Below, in pieces: positions 43,562 to 52,203 of a stretch of 64,000 nt of DNA. The notes below the pieces were generated by a model. The model did not search any database and was not told the DNA's origin. It saw nothing but the letters and a program-made list of their open reading frames with translations. Numbering within the stretch: position 1 is the first letter of the stretch; each line of letters starts with the position of its first letter. The translations under genes and the position numbers were made by a program. The stretch spans positions 62,001 to 126,000 of the forward strand of contig CBDCRK010000023.1 of assembly GCA_965220955.1 (NCBI GenBank). Reading direction: 5' to 3'. This DNA is from CBDCRK01 sp965220955. Lineage in GTDB: Bacteria; Desulfobacterota; Binatia; Bin18; CBDCRK01.

Positions 43562-44934
43562 TGATACCCTCGTCCATAGCCTCTCGACTTGGTCTACCAA
43601 GGAGGGTACAATGTCCTCCTCTTAGACCGCTGATGCTGAAAAAAATAAGGAGAATTGTGGTGGCAGGACAGCAGGCTGTTGAAAGAGATATCTCCCTTCC
43701 TTTCGGTGTCCCTCTGCGGGTTGTCTCCCTAAAGGGAGATGCCGGCGAGAGACGACTTCCCGCTGACCTTATTAAAGAGATCGAAGACGTACCTCCACAG
43801 AAGTGCATTGTCTTTTCACAAGAAAGGTTGGACTCTTTTCCTTATGCCGCTGACCTCCTACGGCGTCTCGCCTCGCTGCGCCGCAGCTGGGTTGGGAGGA
43901 CAAGCTTAGGGGTACTGGAGAAAACCTCGCTGTTGAAGCTGTTACGCCAAAGCTACTGCCGGGCCTTAGTCTTTGATGGGGAAGAAATCTCTGCCCGTTA
44001 CCTTACCACCCTTACCACGGTTTCTCCCGGGGCGTTTCACCGTTTAATGAACCAGATGCGGCGGCTGCCGGAATATGGGATATTGAGCGCTGCCCGTTTT
44101 GTCTTTGGTCTTGACACGGATGACGAAGGGGTGTTTGAGCGCACTGTCCGTTTTTGCCATCGGGCCAGGGTCGGGCTCCCCCATTTTTCTGTGCTTACCC
44201 CGGTTCCCGGAGCTGCCCTTTTTTCTACCTTGGACCAAGAGGGCCGTATCCTCCACCACAACTGGCAGGAGTATGACGGCAACCATGTGGTGTTTCAGCC
44301 CCAGCTGATGACACCTGAGGCTTTGCAAAATGGCCTTTATTGGGCCCGCCGAGAATGGCACAGCCATGTGGCCATCTGGCGCCGGTCCTTTCTCCCGCTT
44401 TCCAGCTCCTTGCTCCGCCTCATGACTAGCTACGCTCAGCGTCGCCTCTTTATCCGCGAGCCGCGCGGTTACTATACCGAGGTAATGCAGCTACTCAGTC
44501 GTTTTGCGCAGCCAATTCGGGTTAAAGAACGGGCGGCTTTCATTTCCACCTTCAGGGGCGCAGTGGACGAAACCCGGCGGCAGCTTAAAGGAGCGTGGCT
44601 CAAAACCCAGGCGACCAGAGATGAACGGCTGGAAGCCCTTACTATCCACCTTGAGGGAGTGCTGGATCTGCGTGGAGCAAAGGAACTGCTCCGTCGCATT
44701 CATCAAGCAGTACAGGTCGGTCACCAAAAGATTGTGCTGGACTTTAATGGTCTTGAGTCAGTCTCGCAGACGGTGATCACCCGCTTCTTGGAAGAGAATG
44801 CCCAAACCCTTGCTGCTTTGCGGGGCCAGGTTTCTTTTCGCCATTTGCACACTGCCTTGGAGGCGGTAAAAATAAACCTCGGTGGTGTCCTTCCCAATGC
44901 CCATATGTTGGAGTTAGTCTCAGAGGAAACGTGA
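43561..44934 (+). CDS. Radical-SAM-like barrel lacking the cluster motif, fused to a STAS domain
   Basis: 457 residues. The middle is unmistakably the second half of a B12-type radical SAM barrel: AARFVFGLDTDDEGVFERTV, SVLTPVPGAALFSTLDQEGR, EYDGNHVVFQPQLMTPEALQ. The first half is reduced, with no CxxxCxxC anywhere and no cobalamin-binding domain. From about residue 365 a STAS-like domain follows: ALTIHLEGVLDLRGAKELL and KIVLDFNGLESVSQTVITRF. It is probably not an iron-sulfur enzyme; it may be a binding or regulatory protein. It is coupled to rlpA by a TAATG overlap, and the true start may be the ATG at 43633. The function is unknown. Confidence 0.75.
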   Translation: MIPSSIASRLGLPRRVQCPPLRPLMLKKIRRIVVAGQQAVERDISLPFGVPLRVVSLKGDAGERRLPADLIKEIEDVPPQKCIVFSQERLDSFPYAADLLRRLASLRRSWVGRTSLGVLEKTSLLKLLRQSYCRALVFDGEEISARYLTTLTTVSPGAFHRLMNQMRRLPEYGILSAARFVFGLDTDDEGVFERTVRFCHRARVGLPHFSVLTPVPGAALFSTLDQEGRILHHNWQEYDGNHVVFQPQLMTPEALQNGLYWARREWHSHVAIWRRSFLPLSSSLLRLMTSYAQRRLFIREPRGYYTEVMQLLSRFAQPIRVKERAAFISTFRGAVDETRRQLKGAWLKTQATRDERLEALTIHLEGVLDLRGAKELLRRIHQAVQVGHQKIVLDFNGLESVSQTVITRFLEENAQTLAALRGQVSFRHLHTALEAVKINLGGVLPNAHMLELVSEET

Positions 44935-44963
44935 TTAGGTGGTTGTCAGCCAAGGGCTGAGAG

Positions 44964-45290
44964 CTAAGTGCTTTCTTCCGTAGATTCCTTAACCCAGCGG
45001 AGATACGCTGGTGACCCGCCCAAAATGGGCAGGGCAACCACCTCTGGCACCTCATAGCTGTGCCACTCCTTCACCCGTTTTTCCACCTGCGGCAAGAGAC
45101 TCCCACGCGTCTTGATGAGAAGAAGCCACTCTTTGTCATCCGCGACTTCATTCTCCCAGCGATACACTGAACGGATAGGGCTAATAATGTTTACACAGGC
45201 GGCCAGCTCCTCTCCGACCAGGTTCTTGGCAATCTTCTCCGCTTCTTCTTCTGATCCAGCAGTGACTAAAACAACAATAAATTCAGCCAT
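44964..45290 (-). CDS. cutA: Divalent-cation tolerance protein CutA
   Basis: 108 residues. CutA forms trimers related to PII; cation tolerance is its traditional name and its true role is not settled. EFIVVLVTAGSEEEAEKIAK, ELAACVNIISPIRSVYRWEN, EWLLLIKTRGSLLPQVEKRV and HSYEVPEVVALPILGGSPAY match the whole family. AAGAGGAATCC precedes the ATG. It converges with the radical-SAM-like-STAS gene. Confidence 0.96.
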   Translation of the reverse strand: MAEFIVVLVTAGSEEEAEKIAKNLVGEELAACVNIISPIRSVYRWENEVADDKEWLLLIKTRGSLLPQVEKRVKEWHSYEVPEVVALPILGGSPAYLRWVKESTEEST

Positions 45291-45356
45291 GGATTCCTCT
45301 TAATAATGTCCTACAGCTAGACTCAACCACACTCGTGTCTATAGAAACTGGGCCGA

Positions 45357-45932
45357 TTAAGCAAAGAGAGATCCTACATCACAGGCGAAGCCGGGAAGAC
45401 ATCCGGCATGGATCGTCTCTCCGGAAGTGTAAACTTGTATCCTCGTCCATCTTCCCTGCTCTGCAATACGCTGCTCTATTGTCCGCTTTTCAGTATCAAT
45501 AAGCCACAGCTCACCTACTCCTAAAGCCACATAGGTATCAGCCTTGGTGGTTCGATCATAGAGAGCCGTGCTCGGCGAGATTACCTCGATCACTAGGGCG
45601 GCGATAGTCAGATGCCCGGGATCCATGTTCTTAAAGTGCTTGGCGCTGACAAACATGAGGTCTGGCTCTAGATAAATATCTGCCGAGGTCCAAATGGCAG
45701 CGCGGGGAATAAAGAGATCACCGAGTTCTGAATGAGCCATAAGATGAGCGGCCAAGCGACGGTTCGAACGGGCCACAACGGTAGCGTGTGGCCCGGAAGG
45801 CAGTGGGACCATATACAGCACCCCAGCAATGAGTTCGTAATGCCCCCCTCCAGGAGGGTTCTCTAGAGACCAGAACTCCTCCAAGGTATAGCGTTTCACT
45901 AGAGGGGAAGTAGTGGCAATTGAGGAACTCAC
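45357..45932 (-). CDS. Uma2 family (DUF820) endonuclease-like protein
   Basis: 191 residues. The PD-(D/E)xK-like core is seen as YLEPDLMFVSAKHF, AALVIEVISPSTALYDRTTK, and ADTYVALGVGELWLIDTEKR, which are the standard Uma2 motifs. The start is a GTG without a strong ribosome site. Uma2 proteins are numerous in cyanobacteria and soil bacteria and may be inactive transposon relatives or nucleases. It stands alone between cutA and a glutaredoxin-like gene. Confidence 0.9.
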   Translation of the reverse strand: MSSSIATTSPLVKRYTLEEFWSLENPPGGGHYELIAGVLYMVPLPSGPHATVVARSNRRLAAHLMAHSELGDLFIPRAAIWTSADIYLEPDLMFVSAKHFKNMDPGHLTIAALVIEVISPSTALYDRTTKADTYVALGVGELWLIDTEKRTIEQRIAEQGRWTRIQVYTSGETIHAGCLPGFACDVGSLFA

Positions 45933-45992
45933 GTTTTCAATTATGGCTTGGTCCGCTCTCTGCCGTCAAGGCAGTCCGATGCAGAGTCGTAC

Positions 45993-46280
45993 CTAATCCT
46001 GCGGCGTCTTTTTTTGTAAATAAGACCAGAAGTGGCTCGTTCCTTGCCGTTTTAGCTTTTTTCGCAACTCTCTGGCTGTCACCCGATATTTAAAAGCCTT
46101 GCGACCATTGATAAAGAGCACAGGGACTTCCAGGCCAAAGCGGCTTTCCAGCTCCGGGTTGCCAGAGATGTCGATTGCTGTAAGCGTATGGCGAACATCC
46201 TTTGTCACCTCGACTAACACCTCTGCCATCTCCTTGCAGAGGTGACAGTCTGGGCGAGTATATAGAGTAAGGGTCAGCAT
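45993..46280 (-). CDS. Glutaredoxin-like protein (DUF836)
   Basis: 95 residues from ATG 46280: LTLTLYTRPDCHLCKEMAEV gives the thioredoxin-fold start with a CxxC pair (CHLC), then DISGNPELESRFGLEVPVLF with the cis-Pro. It is short and probably cytosolic, reducing disulfides. The frame is open further upstream, but that would overlap the aminotransferase-Mur gene; the chosen start lies 29 nt after that gene's stop. Confidence 0.88.
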   Translation of the reverse strand: MLTLTLYTRPDCHLCKEMAEVLVEVTKDVRHTLTAIDISGNPELESRFGLEVPVLFINGRKAFKYRVTARELRKKLKRQGTSHFWSYLQKKTPQD

Positions 46281-46309
46281 TAATTGAGGTATTTTTATAA
46301 TGAGGAGAT

Positions 46310-48274
46310 CTAGGTTCCAGCGAGGAACCTTTCGATCCCCTCCTGTGAAAAGCCCTCCCACCTCTCAGCCAGCAAAACCGCTACTTGGATAGCAACCCGC
46401 TCGCTTTCTCCCACAACCTCGCGGGAAATATAATATGGGTGACCATTATTCTGGAACAAAAGGCCGTGGTTATGCTGCCGCACCTGGTCACGGTGCAAGG
46501 TGACGGGAGCGGTTGGTAGACCCGAGACAGCTTCTTGCAAAAGTGGATCGTCCCCATCAACAATAAATTGGCAGCGTGGTCCAACTTCTCGACAGAGGAC
46601 ACGAACTTCCTCCTGTAGTGTGCGAAGAAAAGCAAAATCGCTTGTGTACTGAGGCCTGAGGTTGGTTAAAATGACTACGTTGGGATGAACAGCTTTAAGG
46701 AGCTGATGCATATCTCCTCTTTGCCGCACACCGAACTCGAGGATGAGCACTTCCACCCACTCGCGAGAAAAGAGGGCCCGCCGGGTTGCCTGCCCAAGGG
46801 CACGCAGAATCCTACCGGTGCTCTGCGTGTCGATCTCCAGGTCGAGCACCGCCAGTGGTAAACCAATTTCAGTGTTGGACGAACGGGGATTGGTCCGTAC
46901 CCGGTAGCATTCTGCAAACAGCTCGCCAAGGAGCCGCTTCATTACTGTTTTTCCTCTGCTACCAACAATGGCAATGACCCGGGGTCGCTTACGCCGAAGG
47001 AAAAGACGGGACAGAGCGCTTAGGTAGGCTACCCCTGCCCGCCTTAATAGTTGTTTGGCCGGGCGGCGAGACCCAGAATAAACAGAAACCCCTCTAGTAG
47101 CCGAGGAGGTGCTTTGGTTGAAGTATCCCTCAAGGCGCTCAAAAGCAGCGTCTATTTCCGCTACCGGCCGGCCGAAATTGGCGCGTAGGTGGGCCTCGCC
47201 TGGTGGTCCGAAGGCGACCCCGGGAACCAAAGCCACCTTAGCTTGTTTCAGGATATCGTAGGCTAGTCGGCGAGAATCTCGCGCCCAGGGAACCGTATCT
47301 TTGACCCTTGGGAAGACAAAATAGGAGCCGCTGGGTTTCTGATAGTCAAAGGCGTAGGAGAGACGGTCAAGGTGTTCGATGACTTGGTCCCGGCGCCGTT
47401 TAAACTCCTCGCGAAACACCTGTACATGCTCTTGACCCAGCTCCAGGGCAGCTATGGCAGCGTACTGCGAGGCAACTGGGGCGCAGGTCACAAGCGCATC
47501 ATGAACCTTGAGAATCTCCTGTATGTTCTCCTTGTCTGAGTGGAGAAATCCTACCCGCCAGCCGGTCATGCTGTAGGCTTTGGAGAAGGTAAATATACGG
47601 ATCACCCGCCCGCGTATCTCGGGAATTTGGGCAGGGGTAAAGTACGGCTCTTTGGTGTAAATAAAATCTTTATACGCCTCATCAATGATTATAAAGAAGC
47701 CGTACTGTTCAGCCAGGTGCACAATTCGCAGGGTCTCGGTTTGGGAAAACACGGTTCCAGTGGGATTGTTGGGATTGCTATAGAGGATAGCGGCGGTTCG
47801 GGGGGAGATGCACCTCTCAAGAGCCTCTGGATCAAAGTCAAAGTTATCCTCCTCCCGCAGCGGCACAAAACTGGGAGTACCTCCGGCCATTCTGATTACT
47901 TCCTGATACGAGGTGTAGCTTGGTGATGGCAGAATGACCTCATCCCCAGGCTTAATCACGGTGAGCATAGTGGCGGCGAGCGCTTCTATGGAGCCGCAGG
48001 TCACCAGGATCTCATCCTCGGGATCGTAGTGCATGCCTTCATATAAAAGCGTCTCACCAATCAACTCGCGGAGCTGTGGCAGACCAGGGCTAAGGGAGTA
48101 CTGGGCACAGGCCCCCTCGGCAATCTTTTGCTGAGCAAAAGCCTTAATCGGTTCCGGTGTGTCAAAGCTAGGAATCCCCTGGGCAAGAGACACTACCCCA
48201 GGGATCCGGCTTGCCTCAAGCTCGATCTCTTTAATCGGAGAGAGCTTCATCTGAGCGGTCCGCCACAGTGTCAC
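46310..48274 (-). CDS. Class I aminotransferase fused to a Mur-ligase-like ATPase domain
   Basis: 654 residues. Residues 1-390 are a fold-type I aminotransferase: ARIPGVVSLAQGIPSF-like start, YSNPNNPTGTVFS, IIIDEAYKDFIY with the PLP Asp, and FTFSKAYSMTGWRVGF with the Schiff-base Lys. From about 430 a MurF-like central domain follows: VIAIVGSRGKTVMKRLL (P-loop), NTEIGLPLAVLDLE, ILEFGVRQRGDMHQLLKA and VVILTNL. The usual TNIGxxH and carbamylated-Lys positions read TNLRPQY and QEEVRV, and the C-terminal ligase domain is absent. GTG 48274 follows GGAGGTAGACA. It is probably an envelope-related enzyme; whether it ligates is doubtful. Confidence 0.85.
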   Translation of the reverse strand: MTLWRTAQMKLSPIKEIELEASRIPGVVSLAQGIPSFDTPEPIKAFAQQKIAEGACAQYSLSPGLPQLRELIGETLLYEGMHYDPEDEILVTCGSIEALAATMLTVIKPGDEVILPSPSYTSYQEVIRMAGGTPSFVPLREEDNFDFDPEALERCISPRTAAILYSNPNNPTGTVFSQTETLRIVHLAEQYGFFIIIDEAYKDFIYTKEPYFTPAQIPEIRGRVIRIFTFSKAYSMTGWRVGFLHSDKENIQEILKVHDALVTCAPVASQYAAIAALELGQEHVQVFREEFKRRRDQVIEHLDRLSYAFDYQKPSGSYFVFPRVKDTVPWARDSRRLAYDILKQAKVALVPGVAFGPPGEAHLRANFGRPVAEIDAAFERLEGYFNQSTSSATRGVSVYSGSRRPAKQLLRRAGVAYLSALSRLFLRRKRPRVIAIVGSRGKTVMKRLLGELFAECYRVRTNPRSSNTEIGLPLAVLDLEIDTQSTGRILRALGQATRRALFSREWVEVLILEFGVRQRGDMHQLLKAVHPNVVILTNLRPQYTSDFAFLRTLQEEVRVLCREVGPRCQFIVDGDDPLLQEAVSGLPTAPVTLHRDQVRQHNHGLLFQNNGHPYYISREVVGESERVAIQVAVLLAERWEGFSQEGIERFLAGT

Positions 48275-48482
48275 TGTCTACCTCCTTTTTATAGCTATCA
48301 GCCATTAGCTTAAGAGGGGTGAAAGATCTTATCCCTAAAAGCGGACTGCCCCTAGCTATGCCGAGAATCACAAGGGCGATCTGAAACAGTGCTGATCTTT
48401 TTGGCTGCTGCCCTTTGCTCACTCTGGTTTGTAGGTGCCTTCTGGATAAGTCCGTGTCACTGGAAGTTCTTAATGGACCGCC

Positions 48483-49481
48483 TCAGCCCAAAAAATTCCA
48501 CTTGGCCATGGTCCACATATCGGATGGGCTTTCCGGCAGTTTGCGCAGCACCGAAGCCTCAAAGCCTGAGTGCATCAGGCAGTTGTGGCAGCGAGGATCC
48601 TGGCGGGTTTCCCAGTAATCCCAGTCCACCTCATTCCAGAACTCCTCCCAGGTCTTGAAATACCTTTCGCCTATAAGATAGCAGGGTCCTTTCCAACCAA
48701 ACGGTGTGCGGGTGACATTACCCCAGGGGGTGCAGGGATAATCGCGCAGACCCGCAGCAAACTCAAGGAAGAGTGGGGTGGAGGAAAGACGATACTTCTT
48801 TGATAGCTCTAGAACCTCCTTAAATTTCTCATGGATTTCATTTTTGAAAAGGAAATGATTCCCGTCTAGAGCTTCGTAGTGATATCCCGGTGAGATCAGC
48901 ATACCGTCCACTCTTAAGCTGCTGAGCAGTTCGCACATCTCTTCAATCTCCGCCATATCGGTCTCGCGAAAGATGGTGGTATTGGTGCACACCTGGTAAC
49001 CAAGCTGCTTGCCCACTTTGATCATCTCCATGGCCTTGTCAAACACTCCTTCTCGATCACAGACTAAGTCATGCGTTTTTTTCATGCCATCGAGGTGTAC
49101 GTTGATCGACAGGCGCTTGTGGGGCTCACTCGCTTGGTAAAAGCGGTCCAATAGGATGCCGTTGGTACAAAGAAAAATATGTCTTTTGCGAGCGATAATG
49201 CTGTCCACCAATTCGGGTAACTCAGGATAAATGGTTGGCTCTCCTCCACAGATGGACACAACCGGGGCACCAGCCTCCTCTACAGCCTGAAGGCACTCCT
49301 CCAGGCTGAGACGGTCTTTTAAGTCTCCATTATGACGCTCTGGTGTACAGCCAACACAAGCAAGATTGCAGGTGTAGAGGGGCTCAAGCATGAGCACTAC
49401 TGGATAGCGTTTACGGCCTTGATGCCAGTTTTTAGTCTGCCATTTCATCATGTCAGTGGTTATGTGTAGCGGGAATCGCAT
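48483..49481 (-). CDS. hpnH: HpnH-like radical SAM protein (hopanoid adenosyl transferase family)
   Basis: 332 residues from ATG 49481, which follows GGAGGAGAGG. The radical SAM cluster is CNLACVGC (Cys 38, 42, 45), followed by DRLSLEECLQAVEEAGAPVV, SICGGEPTIYPELPELVDSI and LDGMKKTHDLVCDREGVFDK. The closing CHNCLMHSGFEASVL fits the HpnH auxiliary region. HpnH joins adenosine to diploptene in hopanoid side-chain synthesis. No squalene-hopene cyclase is in the window. The next gene on the strand is the aminotransferase-Mur fusion, 208 nt away. A different HpnH-related role is possible since the usual CxGCG after the cluster reads CVGCTPERH. Confidence 0.82.
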   Translation of the reverse strand: MRFPLHITTDMMKWQTKNWHQGRKRYPVVLMLEPLYTCNLACVGCTPERHNGDLKDRLSLEECLQAVEEAGAPVVSICGGEPTIYPELPELVDSIIARKRHIFLCTNGILLDRFYQASEPHKRLSINVHLDGMKKTHDLVCDREGVFDKAMEMIKVGKQLGYQVCTNTTIFRETDMAEIEEMCELLSSLRVDGMLISPGYHYEALDGNHFLFKNEIHEKFKEVLELSKKYRLSSTPLFLEFAAGLRDYPCTPWGNVTRTPFGWKGPCYLIGERYFKTWEEFWNEVDWDYWETRQDPRCHNCLMHSGFEASVLRKLPESPSDMWTMAKWNFLG

Positions 49482-49579
49482 CCTCTCCTCCTTAACCAAA
49501 CGGTCGGGCAAATCTTACCTGACGGCCACGCTCGCTGCAAGCTCTTTACAATGCTCTAGCCCTTGGCCAAAATAGGAAT

Positions 49580-49879
49580 ATGTCAAACAAGCAAGCATCT
49601 GCTGTAGGTAGGGAAGGAACTCTTCTCCAGGGGCTCAAAGAGATAGCTGTCCAACTCGGCATTCGAGTGCGAGAAGAGAGGTTGTTGCGTGAGGTGGGCT
49701 ACCGTGTACGTGGCGGGGGCTGTTGGGTGCGAGGGCAGGAGGTGGTTTTCTTAGATAGGGAGCGTCCGATTTCTGAACGTATCGATGTTCTTGTCGAAGA
49801 GCTTATGGGAAAGAACCTTGATAATGTGCCTCTGTCTACTCCCCTGCGCCGTCTGCTTGTGCGAAAGGAAACTTCATGA
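49580..49879 (+). CDS. Conserved-looking small protein upstream of fur
   Basis: 99 residues, no signal peptide or membrane segment. It has a charged, helical pattern with REVGYRVRGGGCWVRGQEVV and FLDRERPISERIDVLVEEL. Similar small proteins are found beside Fur or in deltaproteobacterial genomes, but I do not recognise a named family. Its stop codon overlaps the Fur ATG by four bases, so they form one operon. It may modulate Fur or be unrelated. Confidence 0.75.
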   Translation: MSNKQASAVGREGTLLQGLKEIAVQLGIRVREERLLREVGYRVRGGGCWVRGQEVVFLDRERPISERIDVLVEELMGKNLDNVPLSTPLRRLLVRKETS

Positions 49880-50349
49880 CCGACCGCATAGCCGTCTTTC
49901 ATCAGTGGTTGAAGGAGAGGGGGCTAAAATCTACTTCCCAACGGGATGACATTGCACAGGTTTTTTTTGCCATCAGCCGACACATCAGCGTGGAGGAGTT
50001 ATACTTCGAGGTGCGTAAAATTAACCCCCGGGTAGGGTATGCTACGGTCTACCGTACTCTCAAGCTGCTCAAAGAGTGTGGGTTGGCGGCCGAACGTCAT
50101 TTCGCTGATGGTGAGGCCCGCTTTGAGAATGTCAAGGAAGAAGATCACCACGATCACCTTCTTTGTGACCGCTGCGGTAAGATTGTTGAATTTACCCATC
50201 CCCAGCTTGAGCGGCTACAGAATCTGATCGCCCAAAAACTCGGCTTTATTGTCTCCTACCACAAAATGGAGATCTACGGCATATGCCGTGAGTGCCGCGA
50301 GGGCAGAGATTTGTCCGACCAGCAGGAAAAAGGTGTGCACCAACTATAA
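49876..50349 (+). CDS. fur: Fur family transcriptional regulator
   Basis: 157 residues. The N-terminal winged helix reads RGLKSTSQRDDIAQVFFAIS, HISVEELYFEVRKINPRVGY and ATVYRTLKLLKECGLA. The metal-binding part has HHDHLLCDRCGKIVEF with the HHDH ligands and CxxC, and a second CxxC in YGICRECREG that binds structural zinc. This fits Fur (iron) rather than PerR or Zur, although the metal is an inference. The ATG overlaps the upstream small gene. Confidence 0.93.
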   Translation: MTDRIAVFHQWLKERGLKSTSQRDDIAQVFFAISRHISVEELYFEVRKINPRVGYATVYRTLKLLKECGLAAERHFADGEARFENVKEEDHHDHLLCDRCGKIVEFTHPQLERLQNLIAQKLGFIVSYHKMEIYGICRECREGRDLSDQQEKGVHQL

Positions 50350-50376
50350 GCGAGCGTTCAGCTGAACGCGTACAGT

Positions 50377-51162
50377 TTAGACCAACTGAAACAACCTCTC
50401 GGCGTTCTGTGTAGTCACCTTGGCTGCTTCTGCCAAAGATGTTTCCTTCACTTCGGCAAGCTTCTCTGCCACGTGTACTATAAAGGCGGGCTCATTGCGT
50501 TTGCCCCGGTGGGGAACAGGAGCCAGAAGGGGACAGTCCGTTTCTATAAGCAAGCGATCAAGCGGAACCTGTTTAACCACTTCCCGTAGGTTTGCGGCGT
50601 TTTTGAAAGTGACAATACCGGTGAAAGAGAGAAAAAAGCCCAGGTTAAGGAGTTTCTCAGCCTCTTCTAGGTTGCCGGTAAAGCAGTGAACCACCCCTAT
50701 TACCTGTCCTTCCCCTTCTTCCTTCAGGATTTGGGCGGCCTCGCTATAAGCATCACGGATGTGTAGGGCTAGAGGCAACTTTATTTCCCGTGCTAGGCGA
50801 ATAAAGGCACGGAAGTGAGCGCGCTGCACATCCGCAGGAGAGTTATTATAGTAGAAGTCAAGGCCGGTTTCTCCCAGGGCAACAACCCTGGGTTCACGGA
50901 CAAGAGCCCGAATTTGGGCATAGGTTGCCTCCGTGATGCTGTTTGCATTATGGGGATGCACCCCTACTACGGCAAAGACATCATCATAGTGGCGGGCTAG
51001 CTCTACTGCCCTTTGGTTATGGGCAAACTCGCCCGTTGCGCCAATAACGAGAAAGCGTCTCACCCCCAGGGCTCGCGCCCGCTCGATCACGGATTCTCGG
51101 TCAGAATCGAACTGCGGATCAGTGAGGTGGCAGTGGGAGTCAATCAAACCGCCAGAAGCCAA
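50377..51162 (-). CDS. tatD: TatD family hydrolase
   Basis: 261 residues, a TIM-barrel metal-dependent DNase. LIDSHCHLTDPQF carries the HxH pair; ALGETGLDFYY, ALHIRDAYSEAAQIL, VVHCFTGNLEEAEKLL and IETDCPLLAPVPHRGKRNEP give the remaining metal ligands. The start is TTG 51162 behind AAGGGAAAATCT. It is 17 nt downstream of holB on the same strand in the usual tmk-holB-tatD order. Confidence 0.93.
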   Translation of the reverse strand: MASGGLIDSHCHLTDPQFDSDRESVIERARALGVRRFLVIGATGEFAHNQRAVELARHYDDVFAVVGVHPHNANSITEATYAQIRALVREPRVVALGETGLDFYYNNSPADVQRAHFRAFIRLAREIKLPLALHIRDAYSEAAQILKEEGEGQVIGVVHCFTGNLEEAEKLLNLGFFLSFTGIVTFKNAANLREVVKQVPLDRLLIETDCPLLAPVPHRGKRNEPAFIVHVAEKLAEVKETSLAEAAKVTTQNAERLFQLV

Positions 51163-51179
51163 AGAAGATTTTCCCTTTC

Positions 51180-52187
51180 TTATACCATTTCAGATGTAGG
51201 GCCGGTACCGGAGGCCAACCCCAGAAGCATACGCTCCAGGGCAAGCTGGCGGTTAGCATTACGCCCCAAGGCTTGTATCGTGTTATAAACCAAATCTAGG
51301 TGGTGAAGGGACTGATCAATCTTTCCCTCTACACCTGCTTGGGCTAGTAAGGAAACGTAATCAGGGTTCTGCTCAATCGCCTCTTCCCCTAAGAGCTGAT
51401 AGCGCAGGAGGTCCCGATACCATGACAGTAACACCTCCAGGTGGGCCACCACCTCTTCCTCATTCTGAACCAACTTCTCTGCTAATTGAGAAAGGTCCAT
51501 AAAAGACGCTTGTGGAACCTTAGCAAGCGCAGCCAGCAGTGCGGGACGTTCTTCGGTAAAGACCCGCGCATTAAGCGTCAGTGCCCGGCCTACACTCCCC
51601 TGGCTGAATGCGGCCAATGCCCGAGCCATCTCTGGAGCCCATCCCTGGTCCTGAATAAGGATTTCTTCTACAAGTGTAAGGGACAGAGGAGCAAAACGGA
51701 CCTGCTGACAGCGGGAGAGAAGTGGGTGCGAGAACAGACTAGCATTGATGGCAATAAGAATAAGTAATGCATTCCCTGGTGGTTCCTCAAGCAGTTTGAG
51801 GAGAGCGCTCTGAGCCGCTGAATTGAGCAAGTGAGCCCCATCAATAAGCGCTACCTTTTTTCCACCGCGTAACGCGCGCAAACCAAACCGTCGCTTTAGC
51901 TCACGTACCTGATCAATGGTGATCTCTTTTTTCTCCGGGGCCAGAGTGACCACGGTGCAGTCCGGATGAGTGTTTGCTATTACCTTCTGGCAACTCTCAC
52001 ATGTGTTACACCCCTCGCCGGGCTTCTCTACACACAAAAGGGCCTGCGCTATCCCCCGGGCGGCGCGCTTTTTTCCTATTCCCTGCGGTCCGGTAAATAG
52101 GTAAGCGTGCCCCACACAGCCTTGCCTGAGAGCACGGCCAAGAAGGTCAAGCGTTCGGTCATGTCCACGAATGCCGGCAAAAGGCAT
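51180..52187 (-). CDS. holB: DNA polymerase III subunit delta'
   Basis: 335 residues from ATG 52187, which matches the family start (FAGIRGHDRTLDLLGRALR). The clamp-loader AAA+ fold shows Walker A GPQGIGKKRAARGIAQALL, a zinc module CVEKPGEGCNTCESCQKV, VALIDGAHLLNSAAQSALLK with the Walker B region, and LEEPPGNALLILIAINASLF. The P-loop is intact, unlike in E. coli. The gene follows tmk and precedes tatD. The in-frame upstream extension would overlap tmk and is not used. Confidence 0.92.
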   Translation of the reverse strand: MPFAGIRGHDRTLDLLGRALRQGCVGHAYLFTGPQGIGKKRAARGIAQALLCVEKPGEGCNTCESCQKVIANTHPDCTVVTLAPEKKEITIDQVRELKRRFGLRALRGGKKVALIDGAHLLNSAAQSALLKLLEEPPGNALLILIAINASLFSHPLLSRCQQVRFAPLSLTLVEEILIQDQGWAPEMARALAAFSQGSVGRALTLNARVFTEERPALLAALAKVPQASFMDLSQLAEKLVQNEEEVVAHLEVLLSWYRDLLRYQLLGEEAIEQNPDYVSLLAQAGVEGKIDQSLHHLDLVYNTIQALGRNANRQLALERMLLGLASGTGPTSEMV

Positions 52188-52203
52188 ATTCTGTTTCAAT
52201 CCC

